Below are positions 1 through 8,832 of a stretch of 37,113 nucleotides of DNA, piece after piece. The DNA comes from Sulfurovum sp. (GTDB taxonomy: Bacteria; Campylobacterota; Campylobacteria; Campylobacterales; Sulfurovaceae): the NCBI GenBank assembly GCA_020721775.1, contig DYLZ01000008.1, positions 1 through 37,113 on the forward strand, in the 5' to 3' direction. Under the pieces are notes generated by a model that worked only from the letters and a program-made list of their open reading frames with translations, had not been told where the DNA came from and searched no databases. Every line of letters begins with the position of its first letter. Position 1 is the stretch's first letter. The position numbers and the translations under genes are program-made.

Positions 1-424
1 AAGGCGGCTTTGAAAAAGCATTTTTGGAGTTTTTGGATAGTGATGGCAAAGTTTTAAAGTTTATTTAAATACTTGAATTTAAACATGACTTCGCAACAAT
101 TAGCTACTTTAGAGATGATGGGCTTATGGCGAGTTATTATCCTGATTTTATGGCGGAGACCGAAAAAATGTCTATTTGATAGAGACAAAATCGGACAAAG
201 ATTTAAAAGATATTAATGTCAAACAAAAGCAAAGGGCTACGCTTGATTTTGTAAGACGAATAAATTCACTTGATGATGATTTGCGCGATGGTAAAACTTG
301 GGCTTATCTACTTTTGGGCGAGACACAATTTTATAGCCTTCAAAAAAGCGGTGCCGATATAGAAGATATCGCAAGAAGTGCAAAAATCAATGAGAGCAGT
401 TTAAGCGGTAATTTGTTTGATTAA
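1..424 (+). pseudogene. 3' remnant of a type III restriction endonuclease (Res-like helicase/nuclease) gene, interrupted
   Basis: Frame 3 reads GGFEKAFLEFLDSDGKVLKFI*ILEFKHDFATISYFRDDGLMASYYPDFMAETEK and continues in frame 2 as NVYLIETKSDKDLKDINVKQKQRATLDFVRRINSL.... This is the typical C-terminal motif set of type III Res proteins. In-frame TAA at 66-68 and a -1 frameshift in the A-run at 163-168. The ORF called at 176 starts at a TTG inside the domain. Confidence 0.75.
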
Positions 425-430
425 TTAATA

Positions 431-497
431 CAATGGATTGCCACAGCTAAAGCTTCATTGTAATGATTATGGATCCACGCTTGCGTCAGAATGACGA
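431..497. repeat. Degenerate dispersed intergenic repeat (TGGATTGCCACRxCTxxxGCxTCxxxxTAATGA / TGGATCCACGCTTGCGTCAGAATGACGA)
   Basis: Two adjacent units resembling the widespread bacterial TGGATTGCCACG...CGCAATGACG intergenic repeat; non-coding. Confidence 0.45.
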
Positions 498-512
498 AAT
501 GTTTAAATTTAG

Positions 513-581
513 ACATATAAAATTCGTAAAATTATATGTATTTTATTGTATGTATGATATGATATGTAAAATTTATATGTA
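513..581 (+). promoter_or_regulatory. Putative operator/promoter region of the RHH-PIN toxin-antitoxin operon
   Basis: Perfect inverted repeat ACATATAA (513-520) / TTATATGT (532-539), plus further ATATGTA copies at 562-568 and 575-581, directly upstream of the RHH antitoxin ATG at 592. Confidence 0.5.
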
Positions 582-591
582 GGAAATTATA

Positions 592-825
592 ATGACCATA
601 CGAAAAAATTTTTTATTTAGTGAAGAGATAGCTAGACATCTTGAAGAGTTAGCGGCAAGAGAACGCGTAAGTCAAACCGAAATCATCAGGGATATGATAG
701 AAGAGAGATATCAAAGATTGGCAAGAGAAGAAAAACTAAAAGCATTTAGAGCGATCATACCTATGCCGTCAGGCTCATTGGCAGGAAAAAGCGTACAGTC
801 GATCAAGGCAGAAAAGGATGTATAA
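592..825 (+). CDS. Ribbon-helix-helix (CopG-like) antitoxin
   Basis: 77 aa; RHH-like N-terminus (IRKNFLFSEEIARHLEELAARERVSQTEIIRDMIEER); overlaps the downstream PIN gene. Confidence 0.75.
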   Translation: MTIRKNFLFSEEIARHLEELAARERVSQTEIIRDMIEERYQRLAREEKLKAFRAIIPMPSGSLAGKSVQSIKAEKDV

Positions 826-1240
826 AAAAGTATTTTTAGATGCAAATGTCATACTTGATTGTTTTGATACGGATAGACCACATCATGCAAATAGTTACAA
901 AGTATATGAGTATCTAATCATAAATTCCCAAATCTTTACAAGCTGCGATATCATAACAACTTTGTACTATGTCGGCAAAAAAGTAGATAAACAAAATATC
1001 TTGCATAATATTAGAAATATCAATAAAACAGTAAAAGTCATAGAGTTTTCAAATAAAGAAGTTGAAGAGACATGTCAACTAATGGCGGATGACGAAAGAT
1101 TTGCGGACTTAGAAGATACACTACAGTTTGTGATGGCAAAGAAGTATGATTGTGATTTGATAATATCAAATGATAAAAATTTTGCAAGTTTGGAAATACC
1201 TATTTTGAGCAGCGAAGAGTTTTGTGAGTTGATAGGATAG
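818..1240 (+). CDS. PIN-domain toxin (VapC-like)
   Basis: 140 aa; starts VFLDANVILDCF, acidic residues spaced as in PIN domains, ends ...DLIISNDKNF; coupled to the RHH gene. Confidence 0.8.
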   Translation: MYKKVFLDANVILDCFDTDRPHHANSYKVYEYLIINSQIFTSCDIITTLYYVGKKVDKQNILHNIRNINKTVKVIEFSNKEVEETCQLMADDERFADLEDTLQFVMAKKYDCDLIISNDKNFASLEIPILSSEEFCELIG

Positions 1241-1247
1241 AATAACC

Positions 1248-2522
1248 CTATTTTTGATAAAAAACTTCGCCGTTTTTGATGATATATGACGGGGACATAT
1301 TGATACTATGATAGATAGTAGTGCCGTATTTTTTACTGTAATATTTGAGCAATAGCTGCTGGAGCGTCGGTTCTATGGATGGCATAAACCATCCGTTATT
1401 GCTTATGGCTATCATATATCGCGGCGCATTTTTATAGAGTTTTTCGCTTGTTGCTTCATAACAGATAGCATTTCTTATCTCTTTGCCGTCAAGTTTATAA
1501 TCAATTATATCATCACTTGCGACATAGTCGATGACTCCTTCTTTGAAAAATATTTTATTTATATATTTTCCAAGCCATTGGGGCAGAGGGTTTGCTTCGC
1601 CAAACGGCACAAGCACCACTTTGTTTATAACCGTTATTTTATCATTTGCAAATACATATGTAGAGTTTCGAGGAATTGTTTTATCCCAATACAAGGCTCC
1701 TATGACCATATCTATTTTTTTAGCTTTTTCTTGAAGTTGAGACAATAGTTTGGGTTCCAGATTTAAAAACAGGGGAAAAACCGACTCGGGAAATACAACT
1801 ATTTTCTTTTTTTGGGCAATGGCTTTGTCTATTTCATAAAAAAAGGTTTTAAACATTGCATCTTGATGGGCTTGTTGCCATTTATCATCTACGCTGATAT
1901 TTGTTGTAACTATTTTTATATCTTTTATATCATCATTTTTATGATCTGTTATCCATCCGCTATATGCAAAAATAACAAGAGATAAAAATATAAGTTTATT
2001 TGATATTTTAGATAAGACAATAGCAATTAGAACAAAAGCAAATTGCCATTTATTGATACCTATATAACTATCTATAAATATAAGTTCCGGTTTGAACCAG
2101 TCAAATCCAAAAGGATGAATGTAACTAAAAACAAAAAGCCAAATAGCATGAAACAGATATAGCGGCAGTTTTGTAAATTGAGCCAATTTGTTTGAAGCGA
2201 AAGATCCAACCCAAAACAAAGATCCATAAACAAAAGCAACAAGAAATGTACCTATAGGTATCGCCCAGACCATACTGTAAAATCTAAAACTAAGGAGTAT
2301 CCACCAAAACCAAAGCAGAGCTATAAAAAAACCGCTCCAAAACCAAACTCTGTTTTTGCTTCCGACAAGGAGGTATAGACCAAGCAATCCAAAAATCGTA
2401 TTTGCAAATTTTGCCTCAATGTTTAAGTGTGAAAAGTATATAAACAAAGAGAGTAAAATAGCTACAGTTAAGCCCTTTAGTATATCATCGGTGGTAAAAT
2501 ATTTAAAAATTTTTTTAGACAA
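1248..2522 (-). CDS. lnt: Apolipoprotein N-acyltransferase
   Basis: Multi-TM N-terminus plus a nitrilase-like domain (VVFPESVFPLFLN, GALYWD, NAICYEATSEKLY, SNNGWF). Start reassigned from ATG 2552 to TTG about 2522, preceded by GGAG. Confidence 0.85.
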   Translation of the reverse strand: MSKKIFKYFTTDDILKGLTVAILLSLFIYFSHLNIEAKFANTIFGLLGLYLLVGSKNRVWFWSGFFIALLWFWWILLSFRFYSMVWAIPIGTFLVAFVYGSLFWVGSFASNKLAQFTKLPLYLFHAIWLFVFSYIHPFGFDWFKPELIFIDSYIGINKWQFAFVLIAIVLSKISNKLIFLSLVIFAYSGWITDHKNDDIKDIKIVTTNISVDDKWQQAHQDAMFKTFFYEIDKAIAQKKKIVVFPESVFPLFLNLEPKLLSQLQEKAKKIDMVIGALYWDKTIPRNSTYVFANDKITVINKVVLVPFGEANPLPQWLGKYINKIFFKEGVIDYVASDDIIDYKLDGKEIRNAICYEATSEKLYKNAPRYMIAISNNGWFMPSIEPTLQQLLLKYYSKKYGTTIYHSINMSPSYIIKNGEVFYQK

Positions 2523-2534
2523 AAGGATAACTCC

Positions 2535-2828
2535 ATGAATGGTGCCGAACAAGGAAGTACATTGATGTCATTTATACCTCTGATCGCTCTATTTGCAATT
2601 TTTTATTTTTTGATCATTAGACCGCAACAAAAACAACAGCAAAAACACAAAGATATGATCAATGCTTTAGCCAAAGGTGATAATATCATCACAAACGGCG
2701 GACTGTATGCCGAAGTTGTTAAGGTTGAAGAGAATTTTATCAAAATAAAACTAAATGAAAATACGATAGTTAAAATTGATAAAGCGTTTGTAGCAAAAAA
2801 AGTAGATTTGGCTAATGAAGCAGTTTAA
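2535..2828 (+). CDS. yajC: Preprotein translocase subunit YajC
   Basis: 97 aa; LIIRPQQKQQQKHKDMINALAKGDNIITNGGLYAEV; upstream of secD. Confidence 0.95.
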   Translation: MNGAEQGSTLMSFIPLIALFAIFYFLIIRPQQKQQQKHKDMINALAKGDNIITNGGLYAEVVKVEENFIKIKLNENTIVKIDKAFVAKKVDLANEAV

Positions 2829-4386
2829 CTATAGATTGTTTATATTTGCCGCAGCTTTTCTTTTTGGTATATTGTTTTCAATGCCAACTATTTTACAGAC
2901 AAGTTGGGGCAAAAAGATAAATTTGGGGCTTGATCTCCAAGGCGGTTTGCATATGGTATTGGGCGTAAAAACTGATGTTGCGATAGAGTCTCGCGCCAAA
3001 TCAATAGCGACAAGCTTAAAGTTTTTGATGGATGAGAACGACATTATATATGATGAGCTTGCCATTAAGGGAAATTCGATAACTTTTGAATTGCTTGATA
3101 ATGACGATATAGCAAAACTAAAAGGTTTGGTTTCAAAAGATATTCAAGGCGTATCTTTGAAAGAAAACGGACTTAAATTTACCGTTACGCTAACTGCAGA
3201 AGAGATAGCAAAAACAAAACAAAATGCGATATCTCAAGCTGTCGAGACCATTAGAAATAGGCTTGATATGTACGGTCTTGCAGAGCCAACAGTTGCAAAA
3301 CAAGGCGAAGACAAGGTGCTTGTTGAAATCGCAGGCGTTAAAACAGGAGCCGATGAAGAGAGGATAAGAGATCTGATAGCAAAATCTGCACATTTGCAAA
3401 TGATGGCAGTTGATGAAGCCAGAGCAGCCAGAGTAGCTACTATGAGTGCGGAGGAAGCCGCAACTTTTGGTGATGTTATACTAAAAGATGTTGCAACTTC
3501 CCAACTGTATCTGCTCAAAGATGTGCCGATACTTGACGGGTCTATGCTCACAGATGCAAGTGTAGGATACAATCAAAGCAATCAGCCTGTTATAAACTTT
3601 GAGCTAAATAGTCAAGGCGCAAAGATATTCGGCGATTTTTCAGGTAAAAGCGTCGGTAAAAGAATGGCAATAGTTTTGGACAACAAAGTCTATTCTGCTC
3701 CTGTTATAAATGAGAGAATAGGCGGCGGCAAAGGTCAAATATCAGGCAACTTCACACAACAAGAAGCGCATGATATAGCCATAGCTCTTCGTTCAGGCGC
3801 ACTTTTGGCTCCTGTTGTTATCGAAGAAAAAAGAAGCATAGGACCAAGTTTGGGCGCTGATAGTATAAATGCAAGTTTGATGGCTTTGATCTTTGGCTTT
3901 TTGGCAGTTGTTATTTTTATGGCTGTTTACTATGGTGCTGCAGGTGTTATAGCAGATATTGCAGTTATTGTAAATATATTTTTAATTGTTGCGCTTATGT
4001 CTCTTTTTGGGGCAACTTTGACATTGCCGGGTATGGCAGGTATTGTTTTAACCATAGGTATAGCAGTTGATTCTAATATCATCATCAATGAGAGAGTAAG
4101 AGAAGCTCTCAGAGGAGGCATGAGTGTTAAAAAAGCTATTAATGATGGATATTCAAACGGAATGAGAGCTATTTTGGACTCAAATATTACCCAAATTTTA
4201 GCATGTACTATTTTGTATGCGTATGGAACGGGAGCGATAAAAGGATTTGCATTGACTCTTAGCATCGGCATACTCGCATCAATGTTGACAGCAATTCTTG
4301 GAACGCATGGCATATATGACATTTTGCTCTCAAAAATAGAAAAAACCAAAAATTATAATTTTTGGTTTGGCTTAGAGGGTAAGTAG
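2815..4386 (+). CDS. secD: Protein translocase subunit SecD
   Basis: 523 aa; GLDLQGGLHMVLGV and C-terminal SecD motifs (GMAGIVLTIGIAVDSNIIINERVREALR). Confidence 0.97.
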   Translation: MKQFNYRLFIFAAAFLFGILFSMPTILQTSWGKKINLGLDLQGGLHMVLGVKTDVAIESRAKSIATSLKFLMDENDIIYDELAIKGNSITFELLDNDDIAKLKGLVSKDIQGVSLKENGLKFTVTLTAEEIAKTKQNAISQAVETIRNRLDMYGLAEPTVAKQGEDKVLVEIAGVKTGADEERIRDLIAKSAHLQMMAVDEARAARVATMSAEEAATFGDVILKDVATSQLYLLKDVPILDGSMLTDASVGYNQSNQPVINFELNSQGAKIFGDFSGKSVGKRMAIVLDNKVYSAPVINERIGGGKGQISGNFTQQEAHDIAIALRSGALLAPVVIEEKRSIGPSLGADSINASLMALIFGFLAVVIFMAVYYGAAGVIADIAVIVNIFLIVALMSLFGATLTLPGMAGIVLTIGIAVDSNIIINERVREALRGGMSVKKAINDGYSNGMRAILDSNITQILACTILYAYGTGAIKGFALTLSIGILASMLTAILGTHGIYDILLSKIEKTKNYNFWFGLEGK

Positions 4387-4387
4387 T

Positions 4388-5359
4388 ATGGAAGTTTTCA
4401 AATCACATAAAGTTTATAATATTTTAGAAAAAGGTAAAATATTTTTTGCTCTTTCGATCATTGCTTTTTTTGCTGCTATCGTATTGGTATTTACAAAAGG
4501 ATTGTCTTTTGGAATCGATTTTGCCGGAGGGACTGTGGTGCAGGTAAAATATCAAGGTGCTGCACCGATAGATGATGTAAGAAGCAGACTATCTAAAAAC
4601 GAACTTTTTTCAAAAGCTACTGTTACGCCGTTTGGAAATGAAGGCGAAATTGTTATAAAAAGCCCATCTACAAACTCAAATATACAAAACGATACAAGCG
4701 ACATAGTCAAAAAGCTGCTTGATGGAAGCGGTAAATTTGAAATTAGAAAAGTTGATATGGTTGGACCAAAAGTTGGAGATGAGCTTCGTAAAAAAGGACT
4801 TACTGCTTTTTTGCTTGCACTTGGCGTAATACTTTTATCAGTTACGGTTAGATATGAGTTTAGGTTTGCGTTAGCCGGAGTTATAGCGCTTTTGCATGAT
4901 ATAGTTATAACCATAGGAGCTATATCGTTATTTGAAATAGATGTAAATTTAGAAACTATTGCGGCAATATTGACAATTTTAGGATACTCGATACATGATA
5001 CAATTATCGTATTTGACAGGGTAAGAGAGTATGTTCAAGAGAGCAAAGAGAATGATTTTAAGCAAATTATAAACGAAGCGGTCTCAAGAACGCTTGCAAG
5101 AACCATGCTGACATCATTAACAGTATTTTTTGTGATACTGATGCTTTATATCTTTGGAGGCGAGATCATGCATGGATTTAGTTTCCCAATGCTTATAGGT
5201 GTATTGATAGGAAGCTATAGTTCTGTTTTTGTTGCCGCACAGCTTGTAATATGGACCGGATTTGATGTCAAAAAATACAGGGCCAAGATGGCAGAAAAGC
5301 AAAAAAGAGAAAAAGAAAAAGATAAACTTAGAGCTATGTATGAACAAGGAAGAGTTTAA
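4388..5359 (+). CDS. secF: Protein translocase subunit SecF
   Basis: 323 aa; GLSFGIDFAGGTVVQV, GYSIHDTIIVFDRVRE. Confidence 0.97.
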   Translation: MEVFKSHKVYNILEKGKIFFALSIIAFFAAIVLVFTKGLSFGIDFAGGTVVQVKYQGAAPIDDVRSRLSKNELFSKATVTPFGNEGEIVIKSPSTNSNIQNDTSDIVKKLLDGSGKFEIRKVDMVGPKVGDELRKKGLTAFLLALGVILLSVTVRYEFRFALAGVIALLHDIVITIGAISLFEIDVNLETIAAILTILGYSIHDTIIVFDRVREYVQESKENDFKQIINEAVSRTLARTMLTSLTVFFVILMLYIFGGEIMHGFSFPMLIGVLIGSYSSVFVAAQLVIWTGFDVKKYRAKMAEKQKREKEKDKLRAMYEQGRV

Positions 5360-5381
5360 AATAGCTATCTAACTCTTTTTC
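5350..5381 (+). terminator. Putative intrinsic terminator after secF
   Basis: AAGAGTT (5350-5356) / AACTCTT (5371-5377) followed by T-run; the stem overlaps the secF stop codon. Confidence 0.45.
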
Positions 5382-5417
5382 TTGATATTAAACAGATAAG
5401 ATGATATGGAATAATTA

Positions 5418-7064
5418 ATGACACTTAGAATGTTAGGAGTAATTGGAATATTTTTTTCTATCTCTTATGGCAATTTGGCTTTTGAGATCGAAGAGAGAAT
5501 AGAAAATTCAGGAATTCCAAAAGACAATATAAGCATATCTATAAAAGAGACCGGAAAATACGGAAAGAGGATATTTGGCATAAATGAAGATACGATGAGG
5601 GTGCCGGCTTCTGTTATAAAAGTTCCGACAACTTTGGCAGCTCTGCTAGAGCTTGGAGAAAGTTTTAGATGGAAAACTGAATTTTATGTTGATGGCAGTA
5701 TTAGTAACGGTGTTTTAAATGGGAACCTTATCATCAAAGGCGGCGGAGATCCGGATCTTAATACGGAAGATATTAAAAATATAGTATCAAAGCTTAAGCT
5801 TGCGGATCTAAGATCAATAAAAGGTAATATAATAATTGATAGAAACTATTTTGAGCCGTCAGAAAAAAGAAGCGCGTTTTTTGATGAAAACCCATATAGT
5901 CCATATAACGCTATGCCTGATGCTATGATGTTCAACCAAAATACAACGACGCTTGCAATTAACGGCAACTGTATAGATTGCGAAATTGATGATAAAAGTT
6001 TTGACATAGAAAACAATATAAACCGCGAAAGCAATAGATGTGATTGGCCTCATGTGAGAATTATTGACAGCTCAAGACCCAAAGTAGTTATAAGCGGTAA
6101 TATATCGCGAAAGTGCGGGACTAAAAAAATAACCAAGATAGTCTCTAAATCATATCAATCTTTTTATTATGCCCTTAAAGAAAATTTTCTTAAAAATGGG
6201 ATTGAATTTTATGGTAGATTAGTATTGGGTGAAATTCCGGAGGGTTCAAGAAAGATATTGACTCATTACTCAAGACCGCTTCTAGAAATTGTTGGAGAAA
6301 CAAATAAAAAAAGCAATAATCTATTTGCCAGACAGATATTTTTAACATTAGGCGCAGAAGTTATAGGAAGTCCTAGTAATTTAGAAAAATCCGGAATGGC
6401 TATTGGACAAATCTTGCAAAAGAATGGCATTTTGAGTGTGGATATGCTAAAAATAGAAAATGGAAGCGGACTTTCAAGAACAGCCAGAGCAACAACCGGT
6501 GTATTTGAAGAGATATTGGAAACCGCTTATGCAAGATTTGGTAACAAGTGGCTAAATGCTCTCTCAATAGCAGGAGTTGACGGCACTATAAAAACAAGAT
6601 TTCCAAGCGCTTTAAGAAACAGGGTATGGATGAAGACAGGAACTGTTAAAAATGCCAAAAATATAGTTGGATTTGTTAAGTCAAATGATGGAAAGCTTTA
6701 TACTGTTGCAATTTTTGTAAATGGTGCAAATGCAAGTTCGGCCGGATTTAGACTCGAAAATGAAATTATAAAACTTTTGGCAAATAGCGGTGGCAGTGAA
6801 TGTGAAGCTTATGAAAAAGTTTCGACATATACAAAACCGATAAGTGACGGCAATTACTTTATTCAAGTAGGCAGTTTTGTATCAAATACGAGCAGTTCTC
6901 TAGAGAGAAAATTAAAAAATTTAAATTATAACTACAAGATAGTAACAAATGGCGGGGTGAAAAAAATTCTTGTAGGTCCTTATATAACCAAAGAAAATGC
7001 CGGCAATTACTTGTATGATCTGCGAGAAAAGATAAATCCGGATGCTTTTGTTGTCACACAATAA
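5418..7064 (+). CDS. D-alanyl-D-alanine carboxypeptidase/endopeptidase (PBP4, peptidase S13) with C-terminal SPOR domain
   Basis: S13 motifs: PASVIKVPTTLAAL (SxxK), KSNN, KTGTV; C-terminus NYFIQVGSFVSNTSSSLERKLKNLNYNYKIV...KILVGPYITKENA is SPOR-like. Confidence 0.9.
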   Translation: MTLRMLGVIGIFFSISYGNLAFEIEERIENSGIPKDNISISIKETGKYGKRIFGINEDTMRVPASVIKVPTTLAALLELGESFRWKTEFYVDGSISNGVLNGNLIIKGGGDPDLNTEDIKNIVSKLKLADLRSIKGNIIIDRNYFEPSEKRSAFFDENPYSPYNAMPDAMMFNQNTTTLAINGNCIDCEIDDKSFDIENNINRESNRCDWPHVRIIDSSRPKVVISGNISRKCGTKKITKIVSKSYQSFYYALKENFLKNGIEFYGRLVLGEIPEGSRKILTHYSRPLLEIVGETNKKSNNLFARQIFLTLGAEVIGSPSNLEKSGMAIGQILQKNGILSVDMLKIENGSGLSRTARATTGVFEEILETAYARFGNKWLNALSIAGVDGTIKTRFPSALRNRVWMKTGTVKNAKNIVGFVKSNDGKLYTVAIFVNGANASSAGFRLENEIIKLLANSGGSECEAYEKVSTYTKPISDGNYFIQVGSFVSNTSSSLERKLKNLNYNYKIVTNGGVKKILVGPYITKENAGNYLYDLREKINPDAFVVTQ

Positions 7065-7109
7065 AATGTACTTTTGGATATAATATAATAAAAATTAAGA
7101 GAAATTTAT

Positions 7110-8237
7110 ATGAACTTTGAACCATATCCGTTTGAAAAGTTAGCAACATTGCTTGATAAGATTGAACCAAATATTGACTATAGTCCATTGGCATTAACAA
7201 TTGGCGAGCCGCAGTTTGAAACACCTGATTTTATACAAAACGAACTACGGGATAAAGCATCACTTCTAAATAAATATCCAAAAAGCAGTGGCGAAGATTT
7301 TTTATATGATTCTATAAAAACATACTTTTTAAAGAGATTTGATCTAAGTCTTAAAAGCTCACAGATCATTCCGACATTCGGTACAAGAGAAGTTTTGTTT
7401 AATTTTCCGCAGTTTTTGCTATTTGATAAACCAAATCCTATAATAGCATTTCCAAATCCTTTTTATCAGATATATGAAGGAGCGGCAATTGCTTCAAGAG
7501 CAAAAGTAATTCATTTAGATCTAGACAAAGAAAATAATTTTTTGCCCAAAATCGATAAAGATAAACTGCAAGATGTAGACTTAGTAATACTCAATTCTCC
7601 AAACAATCCAACATCTTCGGTTATGGGTTTTGATGATATGAAAGAGTGGATAGAGTTGGCTTTGGAATATGATTTTGTGCTTTTAAATGATGAGTGCTAT
7701 ATCGATCTTTATATAGACAAACCATTGCCATCGCTGCTTAATGTGTCAAAAGAGATAGGAAATGTTGATCATAAAAACATACTTGTGGCAAATTCTATAT
7801 CCAAACGGTCAAGCGCGCCGGGCTTAAGAAGCGGTTTCTTGGCTGGCGATGAAAATATACTCAAAGAGTATATGAAATATAGAACATATGTCGGATGCGC
7901 TTCTCCTTTGCCTCTTCAGTATGCTTCAGCTTTGGCTTGGAGCGATAAAGATCATGCCGATTTTTTTAGAGATAAATATAAAAAGAACTTTGAAATTGCA
8001 AAAGAAATTTTAGGCATCAATCCACCTCTTGCTACATTTTATATCTGGTTGGAAGTAGAAGATGAATTGGAATTTGCAAAAAGAGTATATAAAGATTATA
8101 ATCTCAAAGTACTTCCGGGATCATTTTTGGGTAGAAGCGGCGCAGGGTGCGGTTATGTGAGGCTAGCGCTTGTTTACGACGAAGAGATAACAAAAGATGC
8201 ATTAAACAGACTTAAACAGGCGCTAAAAAAGGATTAA
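7110..8237 (+). CDS. Class I/II PLP-dependent aminotransferase, probably succinyldiaminopimelate transaminase
   Basis: LNSPNNPTSS, NSISKRSSAPGLRSGF (PLP lysine), LPGSFLGRSGAGCGYVRLALV. Confidence 0.85.
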   Translation: MNFEPYPFEKLATLLDKIEPNIDYSPLALTIGEPQFETPDFIQNELRDKASLLNKYPKSSGEDFLYDSIKTYFLKRFDLSLKSSQIIPTFGTREVLFNFPQFLLFDKPNPIIAFPNPFYQIYEGAAIASRAKVIHLDLDKENNFLPKIDKDKLQDVDLVILNSPNNPTSSVMGFDDMKEWIELALEYDFVLLNDECYIDLYIDKPLPSLLNVSKEIGNVDHKNILVANSISKRSSAPGLRSGFLAGDENILKEYMKYRTYVGCASPLPLQYASALAWSDKDHADFFRDKYKKNFEIAKEILGINPPLATFYIWLEVEDELEFAKRVYKDYNLKVLPGSFLGRSGAGCGYVRLALVYDEEITKDALNRLKQALKKD

Positions 8238-8241
8238 CGGG

Positions 8242-8832
8242 ATGAATGAAGAGATAAACATAGAAGAGTTAAAGCAAAACAAAGAGTTTTTGGATTTTTT
8301 ACAAACGCTAGAAAAGCAGATGAAAGAAGAAGTAAGCGTAGCAAAAGGTTATCAGCTATTAGATGCAAAGATATTAATGGGCAATAGTGAAGATGAGATA
8401 AATGATATATTTACATTTTTGATTTCAACATCTTTTGATAAAATGAGTGAAAATCTAGCAAACAATATAAAGTTTAATATCAAAAACAGTGAAGACCTGG
8501 CAACTGCAAGAGCTATGTATGAGCATGCGATCGGGCTTTATAGCGAAGATGATAAAAAAAGCGCAAAAGAGCTGTTTTTGGCGCTTGCTCATACCATAGA
8601 TGACGAAGATCTAAGCGAATCGATGCTTATTCATGCTGCAATCGTAATGGCAGGATATAGTTTTGATGAATTTATCGAAAATTTAGTTGATAACAATATG
8701 GATACGATAAACGAAACATCATATTTCATTCAAAATTTTACTCAGCCAAATGATATCTTGCTCTCAATGCTTGCAAAGCATGTAAATGAAGCAAAAGAGA
8801 CACTTAAAAAATTAGAAGGAGCCGGCAAATGA
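8242..8832 (+). CDS. Hypothetical protein, helical, acidic
   Basis: 196 aa ORF packed between the aminotransferase and murC, with 4-bp overlap to murC. Confidence 0.75.
   Translation: MNEEINIEELKQNKEFLDFLQTLEKQMKEEVSVAKGYQLLDAKILMGNSEDEINDIFTFLISTSFDKMSENLANNIKFNIKNSEDLATARAMYEHAIGLYSEDDKKSAKELFLALAHTIDDEDLSESMLIHAAIVMAGYSFDEFIENLVDNNMDTINETSYFIQNFTQPNDILLSMLAKHVNEAKETLKKLEGAGK

Noticed and set aside
176-424. Stand-alone 82-aa gene at 176
   Set aside because: Its TTG start falls inside a continuous Res C-terminal domain that begins upstream in another frame; treated as part of a pseudogene.
3930-4349. 139-aa minus-strand ORF opposite secD
   Set aside because: Antisense shadow ORF of the SecD membrane domain.
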